Below, one piece after another: positions 47,660-60,508 of a stretch of 64,000 nt of DNA (the stretch's first letter is position 1; the number at the start of each line of letters is the position of its first letter). The DNA lies in NCBI GenBank assembly GCA_022376925.1, contig JAIOJX010000028.1:72071001-72135000 (forward strand), read 5' to 3'. The notes under the pieces were generated by a model. It was not told where the DNA came from, ran no database searches, and saw only the letters and a list, made by a program, of their open reading frames with translations. The position numbers and the translations under genes were made by a program. Origin of the DNA: Tragulus kanchil. Its lineage: Eukaryota > Chordata > Mammalia > Artiodactyla > Tragulidae.

Positions 47660-48350
47660 TTGTCACCCCTTATCTGTGGGGAATCCCACAGATGCCCTCT
47701 GGATGCCTGAAACTGCTGATAGTTCTGAACCCTGTTTTCTGTTCATGTTTTCTTCCCACAACTACAATGTCTTTTCCAACTTAACACTATGGCTGTAACT
47801 TTTGCAGTTTTAGGTGCAACGCTAAAATAAGCAAGTATTTCTTTTTCTTTCTTTACAATTTCACAAATAGATCTGTTCTTAACATAAATCTTATCCACTT
47901 CTGCATATGATTTTTTTTCTTATCAAGTTGAGAACTTTCATATTTTCACCTAAAGGAAGCAATTTAGGGCTTTTCTTTGTCAATTTCAAATTGCCAGCAT
48001 CACTCCCTTTGTGCTTTAAGGCATCATGAAGTCAAATGAGGGTCACTTGAACATAAGCACTGCGACCCTGCAACAGTCAAACTGACAACCCAGACAGCTA
48101 CTAAGGGACAAGGGGAAGGACGAGTATACAACATGTATGACAGAGTGTGTATGTTACTCAGAGGGATGGTTTACATGCGGCAGGATGGAACGGGATGATG
48201 TGAAATTTCATCATGCTACTCAGAATGGTGTGCAATTTAAAATGCATGAATTGTTTATTTCTGGAACCATTTAATGATTTCAGACCATCATTGACCTTGC
48301 GTTATAGAAACTGTGGAAAGCAAAACTTTGATAAGGAGAACTACTATATA
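47660..48350 (+). mobile_element. MER2-like Tigger DNA transposon (non-autonomous)
   Basis: Left end 'ccccttatctgtggggaatc' and right end 'aaagcaaaactttgataagg' form the Tigger/MER2-style inverted termini. The interior 'acttgaacataagcactgcg' and 'tttcatcatgctactcagaa' fits MER2. No transposase frame. An ancient eutherian element. Copies at 48715-49405 and (right end only) 50440-50505. Confidence 0.75.
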
Positions 48351-48714
48351 TGTTGTATTTTTAAATATCTTTACATTTGCCCAATAACATGATTTTATCA
48401 GGATTATTTTCAACAAAATCCCAGCTAATATACCCATTACCTTGGAAATAAAGTGTTAGTTGGACTTTAGTATTTTCCTCCTGATAGCCCCCTGAGGGAT
48501 TGATATTTATACAATCTTACAATGTCAGCTCAAGAGATGCATTAGCCTGGGATAAATTAGATTCTAGCTGGGGTTGGTACAATCTGATTGCTATTCTGAA
48601 ATGTTCCTAAATATACTAGTAGTACCAAAATTGTTTATGTACATTTAAATAATTTACTTCTTAATGTACAGGTAAAGCAAGTTTAATTGAAAGTATCTGC
48701 AAAAACAACTCCAG

Positions 48715-49405
48715 TTGTCACCCCTTATCTGTGGGGAATCCCACAGATGCCCTCTGGATGCCTGAAACTGCTGATAGTTCTGAACCCTGTTTTCTGTTCA
48801 TGTTTTCTTCCCACAACTACAATGTCTTTTCCAACTTAACACTATGGCTGTAACTTTTGCAGTTTTAGGTGCAACGCTAAAATAAGCAAGTATTTCTTTT
48901 TCTTTCTTTACAATTTCACAAATAGATCTGTTCTTAACATAAATCTTATCCACTTCTGCATATGATTTTTTTTCTTATCAAGTTGAGAACTTTCATATTT
49001 TCACCTAAAGGAAGCAATTTAGGGCTTTTCTTTGTCAATTTCAAATTGCCAGCATCACTCCCTTTGTGCTTTAAGGCATCATGAAGTCAAATGAGGGTCA
49101 CTTGAACATAAGCACTGCGACCCTGCAACAGTCAAACTGACAACCCATACAGCTACTAAGGGACAAGGGGAAGGACGAGTATACAACATGTATGACAGAG
49201 TGTGTATGTTACTCAGAGGGATGGTTTACATGCGGCAGGATGGAACGGGATGATGTGAAATTTCATCATGCTACTCAGAATGGTGTGCAATTTAAAATGC
49301 ATGAATTGTTTATTTCTGGAACCATTTAATGATTTCAGACCATCATTGACCTTGCGTTATAGAAACTGTGGAAAGCAAAACTTTGATAAGGAGAACTACT
49401 ATATA
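48715..49405 (+). mobile_element. MER2-like element, second copy
   Basis: Same element at offset 1055. Too similar to the first copy for an ancient transposon to be independent; it reflects duplication 15. Confidence 0.75.
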
Positions 49406-51535
49406 TGTTGTATTTTTAAATATCTTTACATTTGCCCAATAACATGATTTTATCAGGATTATTTTCAACAAAATCCCAGCTAATATACCCATTACCTTGG
49501 AAATAAAGTGTTAGTTGGACTTTAGTATTTTCCTCCTGATAGCCCCCTGAGGGATTGATATTTATACAATCTTACAATGTCAGCTCAAGAGATGCATTAG
49601 CCTGGGATAAATTAGATTCTAGCTGGGGTTGGTACAATCTGATTGCTATTCTGAAATGTTCCTAAATATACTGTAGGTTGAGTATCTCAAAATTGTTTAT
49701 TGTACAGTCTATTTTATAGAATGCAACTGCACTACAAAGTAGATATGAGGGCTTCCGTAAAGAATCCACCTGCCAAGGTAGGAGACATGGGTGTGATTTC
49801 TGGTCGGGGAAGATCCCACATGCCGCAGAGTGACTAAGCTGGTGTGCCACAATTACTGAGCCTGTGCTCCAGAGCTCAGGAATGGCAACTTCAGCCTACA
49901 TGCTGCAGTGACTGAAGCTTGTGTGTCCTAAAGCCCATGCTCTGCAACAAAAGAAGCCACTGCAGAGAGAAGCCTGTGCACCTCTACTGCAGAGTATCCC
50001 CTGCTCACTGCAACTGGAGAAAAGCCCATGCAGGAACAGTCTGCAGTCAGTGAATGACTGGAAGCTGTATTTGGGTATCTAAGACCTTTGTAAGGCAGCT
50101 GTTATGTGTGCCAATGCTTTACTCATTTGGTATTTTTGCTAAAGTGAGGTGAATGTGGGTAGTAAACTTGAATAAATAAACATTGGGTAAGCCTACTGCA
50201 TTTTGTGAAGTTGGTTGTCATTCTACATTTGAAATCTACAGGGGTCTTATTAAATGACCCTGGTTTATACGACTGGTCAGGGAGAATCTTTTGGTGCTAG
50301 GGTAGCTGCAAATTAATCTTTGGTTTGAGACAGTGGAAGTATTTTGGAGTAAGTTATGGAAGACATATCTTGTCAATGTAATTTATCTGATATAGCTTCA
50401 AATTTCTTTTTTATTTAAAAATAGGATTAAACCATTAGCAGTCATTGACCTGTTATAGAAACTGTGGAAAGCAAAACTTTGATAAGGAGAACTACTATAT
50501 ATGTTGTATTTTTAAATATCTTTACATTTGCCCAATAACATGATTTTATCAGGATTATTTTCAACAAAATCCCAGCTAATATACCCATTACCTTGGAAAT
50601 AAAGTGTTAGTTGGACTTTAGTATTTTCCTCCTGATAGCCCCCTGAGGGATTGATATTTATACAATCTTACAATGTCAGCTCAAGAGATGCATTAGCCTG
50701 GGATAAATTAGATTCTAGCTGGGGTTGGTACAATCTGATTGCTATTCTGAAATGTTCCTAAATATACTGTAGGTTGAGTATCTCAAAATTGTTTATTGTA
50801 CAGTCTATTTTATAGAATGCAACTGCACTACAAAGTAGATATGAGGGCTTCCGTAAAGAATCCACCTGCCAAGGTAGGAGACATGGGTGTGATTTCTGGT
50901 CGGGGAAGATCCCACATGCCGCAGAGTGACTAAGCTGGTGTGCCACAATTACTGAGCCTGTGCTCCAGAGCTCAGGAATGGCAACTTCAGCCTACATGCT
51001 GCAGTGACTGAAGCTTGTGTGTCCTAAAGCCCATGCTCTGCAACAAAAGAAGCCACTGCAGAGAGAAGCCTGTGCACCTCTACTGCAGAGTATCCCCTGC
51101 TCACTGCAACTGGAGAAAAGCCCATGCAGGAACAGTCTGCAGTCAGTGAATGACTGGAAGCTGTATTTGGGTATCTAAGACCTTTGTAAGGCAGCTGTTA
51201 TGTGTGCCAATGCTTTACTCATTTGGTATTTTTGCTAAAGTGAGGTGAATGTGGGTAGTAAACTTGAATAAATAAACATTGGGTAAGCCTACTGCATTTT
51301 GTGAAGTTGGTTGTCATTCTACATTTGAAATCTACAGGGGTCTTATTAAATGACCCTGGTTTATACGACTGGTCAGGGAGAATCTTTTGGTGCTAGGGTA
51401 GCTGCAAATTAATCTTTGGTTTGAGACAGTGGAAGTATTTTGGAGTAAGTTATGGAAGACATATCTTGTCAATGTAATTTATCTGATATAGCTTCAAATT
51501 TCTATTATTTAGTAAAATAGGTTAATAAACAAAGA
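49344..51535 (+). repeat. Direct tandem duplication 16 (49344-50439 / 50440-51535)
   Basis: Offset 1096. The last 40 bases of copy 1 (50400-50439) are a poor match to 51494-51535, and the first 20 of copy 2 are a poor match to 49344-49363. Between these the copies agree almost perfectly. Confidence 0.92.
49748..50055 (+). mobile_element. tRNA-derived SINE, degenerate (two copies)
   Basis: Head 'gggcttccgtaaagaatcca', body 'gaagatcccacatgccgcag' and a longer-than-usual 3' part with repeated 'gcctgtgc' and 'ccactgcagagagaagcc'. The second copy is at 50844-51151. Flanks 50056-50440 and 51152-51637 are unrecognised. Confidence 0.75.
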
Positions 51536-51637
51536 TTAAGAAGGGACACTAGCTAGACACATTGCTTGTTCACTATTAAAAGCATTGACAAAATGTAAAT
51601 TTCGTCAGGAGAACACAAATAAATAGACTGAAAGAGG

Positions 51638-52075
51638 GGCTTCCCTGGCAGTCCAGTAGCTAAGACTCCCAGCTCCCAATGAAGTGGGCTTGTGTTCGAT
51701 CCCTGATCAGGGAACTAGATCGTACATGCCGCAACTAAGGATTTATATGCTGCAAATGAGTTCACATGATGCAACTAAAAGATCCCACAGGCTGCAATTA
51801 AGACTCAGCACAGGGCTTCCCTGGTGGTTCAGTAGGGTAGAGAGTCCGCCTTGCAGTGTAAGAGGCACCAGTTCGATTCCTGGCCCAGGAGGATCCCATG
51901 TGCCACGAAGCAGCTCAACAAGTGTGTCCAAATGTGAGCCAGACCTCTGGAGTGACTGCACCCAGAGCCGGTGCTCTGCAAGAAGAGAGGACACTGCAAT
52001 GGGAGGCCCGCACAGGCCAATGAATAAAGATGGATGAAAATAAATAAAAAGACAATCAAAGAGGTCAAAATTAAA
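51638..52075 (+). mobile_element. Two adjacent SINEs: older tRNA SINE then CHR-like SINE
   Basis: An older SINE starts at 51639 ('ggcttccctggcagtccagt'). At 51812 a second one begins ('gggcttccctggtggttcag') and ends with the 'aaagatggatgaaaat' motif at about 52040. The younger sits in the 3' part of the older. The 117-codon frame 51684-52037 is a translation of both. Confidence 0.82.
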
Positions 52076-54644
52076 AAAAGGCCCAACACTGCCAACTAAC
52101 TAAACATTAAAAAAAAAAAAAATAGTCCGAGTGATGAGACAAACATGTAAAATAAAAGATGTAAAACAGAAGATGGTGATACCACAAGAGAAATAAACTA
52201 GTGAGGGTACTACATAAAATTTGATAGTGAATTATTACTGGTTGGGAGGTGGAAAACTCCTGGTTAATTAGGGCAACTGCATTTGCCTGGCCAACAAAGC
52301 TTCAACAAATCTGTTCTATTTACTCCTATTTTTACCCTTTGGAGTAACAAGGGATATTCCCTTTGTTAAGGCAAAAAAAATAAAAAGATAAGGTTGAGAT
52401 CTACTTGCAAAGTTTCAGCAGAAAAGTTCAAACATCTATGACTGGTCCAGGTTAACGACTTTGTGTTAGTGAACAGAGTTTTCTTGAATTACCAGAAATG
52501 GAAAGATAATACATGGTGATATGAGTTAGAGACAGAGGGGGCAACATTAAAGGCCTAAAAGATAATACTTTGAACATAATGGGATGCTGTGTTAGTAAGT
52601 ACTAAAGTTATATTAAATTACAAATTGGGATATAAGAAAGGAAGGACACTCTGTATAAATGTCACCTCCATTTGAATGTTTTACTGGATTTGATATGTTG
52701 TGAGAATGGAGGACTTTGCCATTGCTTGCTGGTATTGATCAGGTATTGATCTAGTCAGCCTCCACTCATTTCTACTTTAATGTAGAAATGACAAGCTTTA
52801 GAATTATGGAAACCATCCTCTCTAGTGAATATTAAGAATACTAAATCCTTGGAGGAAAACAATAAATTTCTTCCTTGATTTAAGAGATGGTAGAAACAAG
52901 GGATATTTATCCAAATTGACTAATATAAAAATTCTGCCTGTCTCTAAGACATAGATACAGTTCATGGAGATTAAACACGACCACTGAAGACCAAAGGAAA
53001 TAGTTCTACTGATCACCTTCTCTGTGCAAGGTATGGTGAAAACAGCTGAAGAAGTAGAATGAACTAAAGGTGACTGGCCAAGTATTTATGGTTTTATTCC
53101 AATTTCAGAAGAAGGTCAAACATTTGCATTTGGCAAAGCCTCAAATACAAGTTTGAACAGTTAATCAACACCTGTAGCCATCCATCTTCATTAGACAAAG
53201 ATTGGGATTTGATCTACAAAGAAGACACTAGTTTATTATTGATACATTAAATACTATGATACTTTATCTTTCAGAGAAGGAAGACACCTAGTAATTAGAA
53301 CTATGGTGACCTAGTTTATTATTGATACATAAAATTTGATAGTGAATTATTACTGGTTGGGAGGTGGAAAACTCCTGGTTAATTAGGGCAACTGCATTTG
53401 CCTGGCCAACAAAGCTTCAACAAATCTGTTCTATTTACTCCTATTTTTACCCTTTGGAGTAACAAGGGATATTCCCTTTGTTAAGGCAAAAAAAATAAAA
53501 AGATAAGGTTGAGATCTACTTGCAAAGTTTCAGCAGAAAAGTTCAAACATCTATGACTGGTCCAGGTTAACGACTTTGTGTTAGTGAACAGAGTTTTCTT
53601 GAATTACCAGAAATGGAAAGATAATACATGGTGATATGAGTTAGAGACAGAGGGGGCAACATTAAAGGCCTAAAAGATAATACTTTGAACATAATGGGAT
53701 GCTGTGTTAGTAAGTACTAAAGTTATATTAAATTACAAATTGGGATATAAGAAAGGAAGGACACTCTGTATAAATGTCACCTCCATTTGAATGTTTTACT
53801 GGATTTGATATGTTGTGAGAATGGAGGACTTTGCCATTGCTTGCTGGTATTGATCAGGTATTGATCTAGTCAGCCTCCACTCATTTCTACTTTAATGTAG
53901 AAATGACAAGCTTTAGAATTATGGAAACCATCCTCTCTAGTGAATATTAAGAATACTAAATCCTTGGAGGAAAACAATAAATTTCTTCCTTGATTTAAGA
54001 GATGGTAGAAACAAGGGATATTTATCCAAATTGACTAATATAAAAATTCTGCCTGTCTCTAAGACATAGATACAGTTCATGGAGATTAAACACGACCACT
54101 GAAGACCAAAGGAAATAGTTCTACTGATCACCTTCTCTGTGCAAGGTATGGTGAAAACAGCTGAAGAAGTAGAATGAACTAAAGGTGACTGGCCAAGTAT
54201 TTATGGTTTTATTCCAATTTCAGAAGAAGGTCAAACATTTGCATTTGGCAAAGCCTCAAATACAAGTTTGAACAGTTAATCAACACCTGTAGCCATCCAT
54301 CTTCATTAGACAAAGATTGGGATTTGATCCCTACAAAGAAGACACTAGTTTATTATTGATACATTAAAAATACTATGATACTTTATCTTTCAGAGAAGGA
54401 AGACACCTAGTAATTAGGAACTATGGTGACCTATGACTAATCCAAAATGGCTAATTTATTCAGCTAAAATATAGGGCCTTTCCTGATCCATACAAGTTGG
54501 GGAAATAACTTAAAGTGGACCCCAACAGACACCCTACAAACAGTATGGAATTAATTAGTATCTATGTAGACTCTCTAGATCAGAAGAGGGCTATATGCAT
54601 GTTGATGAGGTTTTTTTTTTTTTTTTCTTTTTCCCTGAACTTGG
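52076..54644. other. Unrecognised intergenic DNA (largely duplicated)
   Basis: No gene or nameable repeat. The minus 64-codon frame at 52822-53016 and its copy at 53937-54131 carry no domain. A small internal near-palindrome around 52775-52791 ('tttctactttaatgtagaaa') is visible in both copies. Confidence 0.45.
52212..54434 (+). repeat. Direct tandem duplication 17 (52212-53313 / 53327-54434)
   Basis: Offset 1115. Between the copies, 'gtttattattgatacat' (53314-53330) repeats 53230-53246, so the join has a short extra template before restarting at 52217. Confidence 0.93.
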
Positions 54645-54773
54645 GAATGATTAGAGATCTCTTCAAGAAAATTAGAGATACTAAGGGAGCATTTCATGCA
54701 AAGATGGACACAATGAAGGACAGAAATGGCAAGGACCTAAGAGAAGTAGAAGATATTAAGAAGAGATGGCAGG

Positions 54774-55272
54774 GGCTTCCCTGGTAGCACAAGTAGTAAA
54801 GAGTTTGACTGCCAATGTAGAAGACACGAGTCCCATCCCTGGTCCTGGAAGATACCACATACCACGGAGCAACTAAGCTCATGAGTCACAACTGTTAAGC
54901 CTGAGCTCTAGAGATTCAGAGCCACAACTATTGAGCCCATGTGCTGCAACTACTGAAGCCTGTGTGCCCTAGAGCCTGAGTTCCACAACAAGAAAAGTCA
55001 CCATGACAAGAAGATCGCATGTACTGTGGAGCAACTAGCCTGTGAGCCACAACCATTGAGCCTGTGCTCTAGAGCCTCGGAACCCCAACTATTGAGCCCA
55101 TGTGCCACAACTACTGAAGCCTGTGAGCCCTAGAGCCCGGTTTCCACAACAAGAAAAGTCACCACAACAAAAAACCTGCTCACCTCAACTAGAGAGTAGC
55201 CCCTACTCCCTGAAACTAGAGAAGAGCCTGTGGCAGCAGTGAAAACCCAAAATAGCGAAAAAAAAAAAAATG
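54774..55272 (+). mobile_element. tRNA SINE with internal tandem duplication, nested in BovB
   Basis: Head 'ggcttccctggtagcacaag' at 54775 and a poly-A end at 55260-55270. About 160 bases in the middle are present twice ('cacaactattgagcccatgt' near 54924; 'ccaactattgagcccatgtg' near 55085), making the element ~490 bases, well over the usual ~200-300. The two halves differ at many sites, so this duplication is old, unlike the ~1.1-kb ones. Confidence 0.8.
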
Positions 55273-56210
55273 AAAAAAGAAGAGGTGGCAAGAATACACA
55301 GAAGAACTATACAAAAAGAGTGTAATGCAGGTGACCACGACAGTGTGATCACTCACCTAGAGCCAGAAATCCTGGAGTGTGCCGTCAAGTGAGACTTAGG
55401 AAGCATTACTACAAACAAAGTTAGTGGAGGTGATGGAATTCCAGCTTAGCTCTTTCAAATCCTAAAAGATGATGCTGTTAAAGTGCTGTACTCAATATTC
55501 CACCAAATTTGGGAAATTCAGCAGTGGCCACAGGACTGGAAAAAAGTCCATTCTCACTCCAATTCAAAAGAAGGGCAATGCCAAAAAATGTTTAAAATAC
55601 TGCACAGTTGAGCTCTTTTCACATGCTGGCAGTGTTCAAAATCCTCCAAGCTAGGCTTCAACACTATGTTAAAAGAGAACTTTCAGATTTACCAGTCAGC
55701 TTTAGAAAAGGCAGAGGAACCAGAAATCAAATTGCCAACATCCACTGGATTATAGAAAAAAGAAAGGAATTCTACAAAAACATCTACTTCTTTTTCATTG
55801 TCTACACTAAAACCTTTGATTGTGTGGATCATAACAAACTGTGGAAAATTCTGAAAGAGATGGAAATAACCAACTACCTTACTTGTCTCCTGAGAAACCT
55901 GTTTGCAGGTCAAGAAGCAACAGTTAAGAACTAGATATGAAACAATGGACTCTTTCAAATTGGGAAAAAGGAGTATGTGAAGATTGTATATTTTTACCCT
56001 GCATATTTAACTTATATGCAGAGAATACCATGCGAAATGCTTGGCTGGATGAATCACAAGCTACAATCAAGATTTCTGCAAGAAATATCAATAACCTCAG
56101 ATATGCAGACGACACCACCCTCACGGCAGAAAAGTGAAGGGGAACTAAAGAGCCTCTTGATGAAGGCGAAAGAGGAGAGTGAAAACGCCCACTTAAAACT
56201 CAACATTTGG

Positions 56211-56435
56211 GGCTTCCCTGGTGGTCCAATGGGTAAGGGGTCTGCCTTGCAGTGAAAGGGGCACTGGTTCAATCCCTGGCCCAGGAAGATCCCATGTGCT
56301 GTGGAGCGGCTGGACTGATGTGTCCAATTGCAAGCCAGTGCTCTGAAGCACATGAGCCCAGAGCCTGTGCTCTGCAAGGAAAGTAGCCACTGCAATGTGA
56401 GGCCCACATATGCCTAAGAATAAAGATGAATGAAA
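56211..56435 (+). mobile_element. CHR-like SINE nested in BovB
   Basis: Head 'ggcttccctggtggtccaat', tail 'aataaagatgaatgaaaata'. BovB resumes with 'ctcaacatctcaaaaaacta' at 56500, so the SINE postdates BovB. A head-less copy is at 57358-57557. Confidence 0.85.
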
Positions 56436-58480
56436 ATACTAAATAAATTAAAAAGAGCTTGTGGTATGAAGTTGAAAAGAAAAAAAAAAAAACAAAACAA
56501 TCTCAACATCTCAAAAAACTATGACCATGGCATTTGGTCCCATCACTTCAAGGCAGATAGATGGGGAAACAATGGAAACAGTGACAGACTATTTTGGGGG
56601 GCTCCAAAATCACTATAAACAGTGACTGCAGCCATGGAATTAAAAGACATTTGATTCTTAGAAGAAAAGTTCTAACAAACATAGGCAGTGTATTAATAAA
56701 TAGAGACATCACTTTGCTGACAAAGGCCTGTATAGTCAAACTATGGTGTTTTCAGTAGTCACGTACAAATGTGAGAGTTGGATGAAGAAAGCTGAGTGCT
56801 GAAAAACTTATACGTTCAAACTGTGGTGCTGGAGAAGACTCCTGCAAGTCCCTTGGGCAGAAAGGAGATCAAACCAGTCTTCCCTTGGTCTGGACACCCA
56901 GAGAACATTTCCTTACTTTAAATTTTAATAATTTTAATATAATATGTATGAAATCAATTATTTCTTTTAATTTTCCAAAGTATATAATGGACTTATATAA
57001 ATTCACATATTTTTACTTCTGGAAGGTTTTCTCAGGTTGTACAATAATCTTCATAACTCTATTACTTTATTTTAATTCTTCATGGATTCATTACATATCT
57101 CAGCTTTTATTTGCATATAAGCTTCATCAATTATTTTTTTCCTCTGATTACTTTTAAATCCCTTTAGTTTGTTTTTCTCATTTGACTGTTTTCATGACTT
57201 TTCTTAATGTTTCTTTCTTTATACATAAAAAGTGGCCACAACTTAGTGACCTACCAGTAATATAATTATTATTTTCTCATAGTTCTGTGGTTTTGGCCAG
57301 ACTCACATGGGAAATTATTTTACTCCACATAATGTCAGTTGGTCTACATGCATCTGTAAGGGTCTGCCTTGCAGTGAAAGGGGCACTGGTTCAATCCCTG
57401 GCCCAGGAAGATCCCATGTGCTGTGGAGCGGCTGGACTGATGTGTCCAATTGCAAGCCAGTGCTCTGAAGCACATGAGCCCAGAGCCTGTGCTCTGCAAG
57501 GAAAGTAGCCACTGCAATGTGAGGCCCACATATGCCTAAGAATAAAGATGAATGAAAATACTAAATAAATTAAAAAGAGCTTGTGGTATGAAGTTGAAAA
57601 GAAAAAAAAAAAAACAAAACAATCTCAACATCTCAAAAAACTATGACCATGGCATTTGGTCCCATCACTTCAAGGCAGATAGATGGGGAAACAATGGAAA
57701 CAGTGACAGACTATTTTGGGGGGCTCCAAAATCACTATAAACAGTGACTGCAGCCATGGAATTAAAAGACATTTGATTCTTAGAAGAAAAGTTCTAACAA
57801 ACATAGGCAGTGTATTAATAAATAGAGACATCACTTTGCTGACAAAGGCCTGTATAGTCAAACTATGGTGTTTTCAGTAGTCACGTACAAATGTGAGAGT
57901 TGGATGAAGAAAGCTGAGTGCTGAAAAACTTATACGTTCAAACTGTGGTGCTGGAGAAGACTCCTGCAAGTCCCTTGGGCAGAAAGGAGATCAAACCAGT
58001 CTTCCCTTGGTCTGGACACCCAGAGAACATTTCCTTACTTTAAATTTTAATAATTTTAATATAATATGTATGAAATCAATTATTTCTTTTAATTTTCCAA
58101 AGTATATAATGGACTTATATAAATTCACATATTTTTACTTCTGGAAGGTTTTCTCAGGTTGTACAATAATCTTCATAACTCTATTACTTTATTTTAATTC
58201 TTCATGGATTCATTACATATCTCAGCTTTTATTTGCATATAAGCTTCATCAATTATTTTTTTCCTCTGATTACTTTTAAATCCCTTTAGTTTGTTTTTCT
58301 CATTTGACTGTTTTCATGACTTTTCTTAATGTTTCTTTCTTTATACATAAAAAGTGGCCACAACTTAGTGACCTACCAGTAATATAATTATTATTTTCTC
58401 ATAGTTCTGTGGTTTTTGGCCAGACTCACATGGGAAATTATTTTACTCCACATAATGTCAGTTGGTCTACATGCATCTGT
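56237..58480 (+). repeat. Direct tandem duplication 18 (56237-57357 / 57358-58480)
   Basis: Offset 1122. The join shares 'gta' and falls inside the CHR-like SINE, which is why the second SINE copy lacks its head. Copies agree closely through BovB, unique sequence and homopolymers. Confidence 0.94.
56881..58067 (+). other. AT-rich DNA without recognised gene (duplicated, with repeat tails)
   Basis: 56881-57357 is AT/T-rich sequence of no recognised class. The 90-codon frame at 56885-57157 is hydrophobic and AT-driven, and has no recognisable domain. 57358-58003 repeats SINE and BovB sequence described above. Confidence 0.45.
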
Positions 58481-60033
58481 AGACACAACTGATCTGGATT
58501 TTCAAATATGGCTTATTCACAAATCTGGTCTCTTTGTGAAGATGACGGAAACACTGGGTTCAGCTGAGATACTACAGTCTTTGTACCCCTCTTTCTTTCT
58601 ATATGGCTCCAGATCCTCTTGTAATCTGTTTGAATTCAAAAGTAGAAGCAAAATTTTAACCCTGAACTGGCACAGCATTACTCTGGCTACATTCTACGGT
58701 TTAAAGAGTCGCTGGTTCAGCTCAGATTCAGTGTAGGAAGAGTGGCACTAGCGGTAAAGAACCTGTGTCAATGCAGGAGACATAAGAGACCCTGGTTCAG
58801 TCTCTGGATCAGGATGATCCTCTGGAGGAGGCCACGGCAACCCATGGCCTGGTATTCTTGCCTGGAGAATGACATGGACAGAATGCCATGGACAACCCCG
58901 GTGGGCTACAGTCCAAAGGGTCACAAAGAGTCGGACACAATTGAGTGACTAACACTTTCAATTTCAGTTTGTTTAAAAATCTGAGTTGGTGTCCTATGAT
59001 ACTGTGTTACTATTATATTCTGCTATGTGAATATTTTTAGAGAGAAAATGTATGAAATCAATTATTTCTTTTAATTTTCCAAAGTATATAATGGACTTAT
59101 ATAAATTCACATATTTTTACTTCTGGAAGGTTTTCTCAGGTTGTACAATAATCTTCATAACTCTATTACTTTATTTTAATTCTTCATGGATTCATTACAT
59201 ATCTCAGCTTTTATTTGCATATAAGCTTCATCAATTATTTTTTTCCTCTGATTACTTTTAAATCCCTTTAGTTTGTTTTTCTCATTTGACTGTTTTCATG
59301 ACTTTTCTTAATGTTTCTTTCTTTATACATAAAAAGTGGCCACAACTTAGTGACCTACCAGTAATATAATTATTATTTTCTCATAGTTCTGGGGTTTTTT
59401 GGCCAGACTCACATGGGAAATTATTTTACTCCACATAATGTCAGTTGGTCTACATGCATCTGTAGACACAACTGATCTGGATTTTCAAATATGGCTTATT
59501 CACAAATCTGGTCTCTTTGTGAAGATGACGGAAACACTGGGTTCAGCTGAGATACTACAGTCTTTGTACCCCTCTTTCTTTCTATATGGCTCCAGATCCT
59601 CTTGTAATCTGTTTGAATTCAAAAGTAGAAGCAAAATTTTAACCCTGAACTGGCACAGCATTACTCTGGCTACATTCTACGGTTTAAAGAGTCGCTGGTT
59701 CAGCTCAGATTCAGTGTAGGAAGAGTGGCACTAGCGGTAAAGAACCTGTGTCAATGCAGGAGACATAAGAGACCCTGGTTCAGTCTCTGGATCAGGATGA
59801 TCCTCTGGAGGAGGCCACGGCAACCCATGGCCTGGTATTCTTGCCTGGAGAATGACATGGACAGAATGCCATGGACAACCCCGGTGGGCTACAGTCCAAA
59901 GGGTCACAAAGAGTCGGACACAATTGAGTGACTAACACTTTCAATTTCAGTTTGTTTAAAAATCTGAGTTGGTGTCCTATGATACTGTGTTACTATTATA
60001 TTCTGCTATGTGAATATTTTTTAGAGAGAAAAT
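58068..60033 (+). repeat. Direct tandem duplication 19 (58068-59050 / 59051-60033)
   Basis: Offset 983, the shortest of the set. The join shares 'atgta'. With duplication 18 it creates three consecutive copies of the 'tatgaaatcaattatttctt' segment. Confidence 0.94.
58735..58960 (+). mobile_element. Bov-tA SINE (two copies)
   Basis: 'ggtaaagaacctgtgtcaat', 'cttgcctggagaatgacatg' and 'cacaaagagtcggacacaat' identify a sense Bov-tA. A short direct repeat 'gacatggacagaatgcc' replaces the usual 'ttccatggacagag'. The second copy is at 59718-59943. Confidence 0.9.
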
Positions 60034-60309
60034 GTAGAAAGGCATTAGCTTTATTTCGTTTTGTTCTTATAATAGCTTACTATAGGTATTTTCAATTGCC
60101 TTCTGGTCATTTGAAGTGTCAAATTTTCCAGGACCATCAATTACAGTTATAGAAAGACAGGTAGGAAAAGTGTGAATAGTTTACAATTTTTTTTTTTTTT
60201 AATTCACCACACTCTTCTTATGTTGGTCTGTAGTGCAATGGAAATTTTATATTTCCAGGACTTTCTTTGGAGGGGAGTTTGGAGTGTATTCTATTTTCTT
60301 CTTTTTCTT
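60034..60309. other. Unrecognised AT-rich DNA
   Basis: No gene. T-tracts at 60187-60201 and 60299-60316 precede the antisense SINE. The 74-codon frame 59928-60152 spans the SINE tail and is not credible. Confidence 0.4.
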
Positions 60310-60508
60310 TTTTTTTAAATTTTACTTTTGCATGTTTATTTACTTCTTAGCACCAGGTCTTAGTTGTGGCATGTGGGAATCTTTCAGTTGTGGCATGCAA
60401 ACTCCTAGCTGCAGCCTATGGGGTTTAGTTCTCTGACCAGGGATCAAATGCAGGCTGTCTACATTGGGAGCACGGTGTCGTAGCCACTGGACCACCAAGG
60501 TGTCACTC
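60310..60508 (-). mobile_element. tRNA-derived SINE, antisense
   Basis: Poly-T start, 'cttagttgtggcatgtggga', 'tctctgaccagggatcaaat' and terminal 'ccactggaccaccaaggtg'. An older antisense member with a ~200-base body. Confidence 0.8.

Larger units (their letters stand above)
47578..49695 (+). repeat. Direct tandem duplication 15 (47578-48637 / 48633-49695)
   Basis: Offset 1055. Copy 1 ends with 'agtagtaccaaaattg', a garbled form of 49672-49696, then rejoins at 'gtttatgtac'. One internal difference ('cagacagc' versus 'catacagc'). Confidence 0.92.
54645..56880 (+). mobile_element. BovB LINE with nested SINEs; RT motif YADD retained
   Basis: Sense BovB fragments at 54645-54773, 55273-56205 and 56495-56880. 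They carry 'KKIRDTKGAFHAKMDTMKDR', 'FRKGRGTRNQIANIHW', motif A 'FIVYTKTFDCVDHNK' and an intact 'NNLRYADDTTL' (55937-56137). Stops and frameshifts separate the motifs, so it is inactive. It is interrupted by SINEs at 54774-55272 and 56211-56435. Confidence 0.9.
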
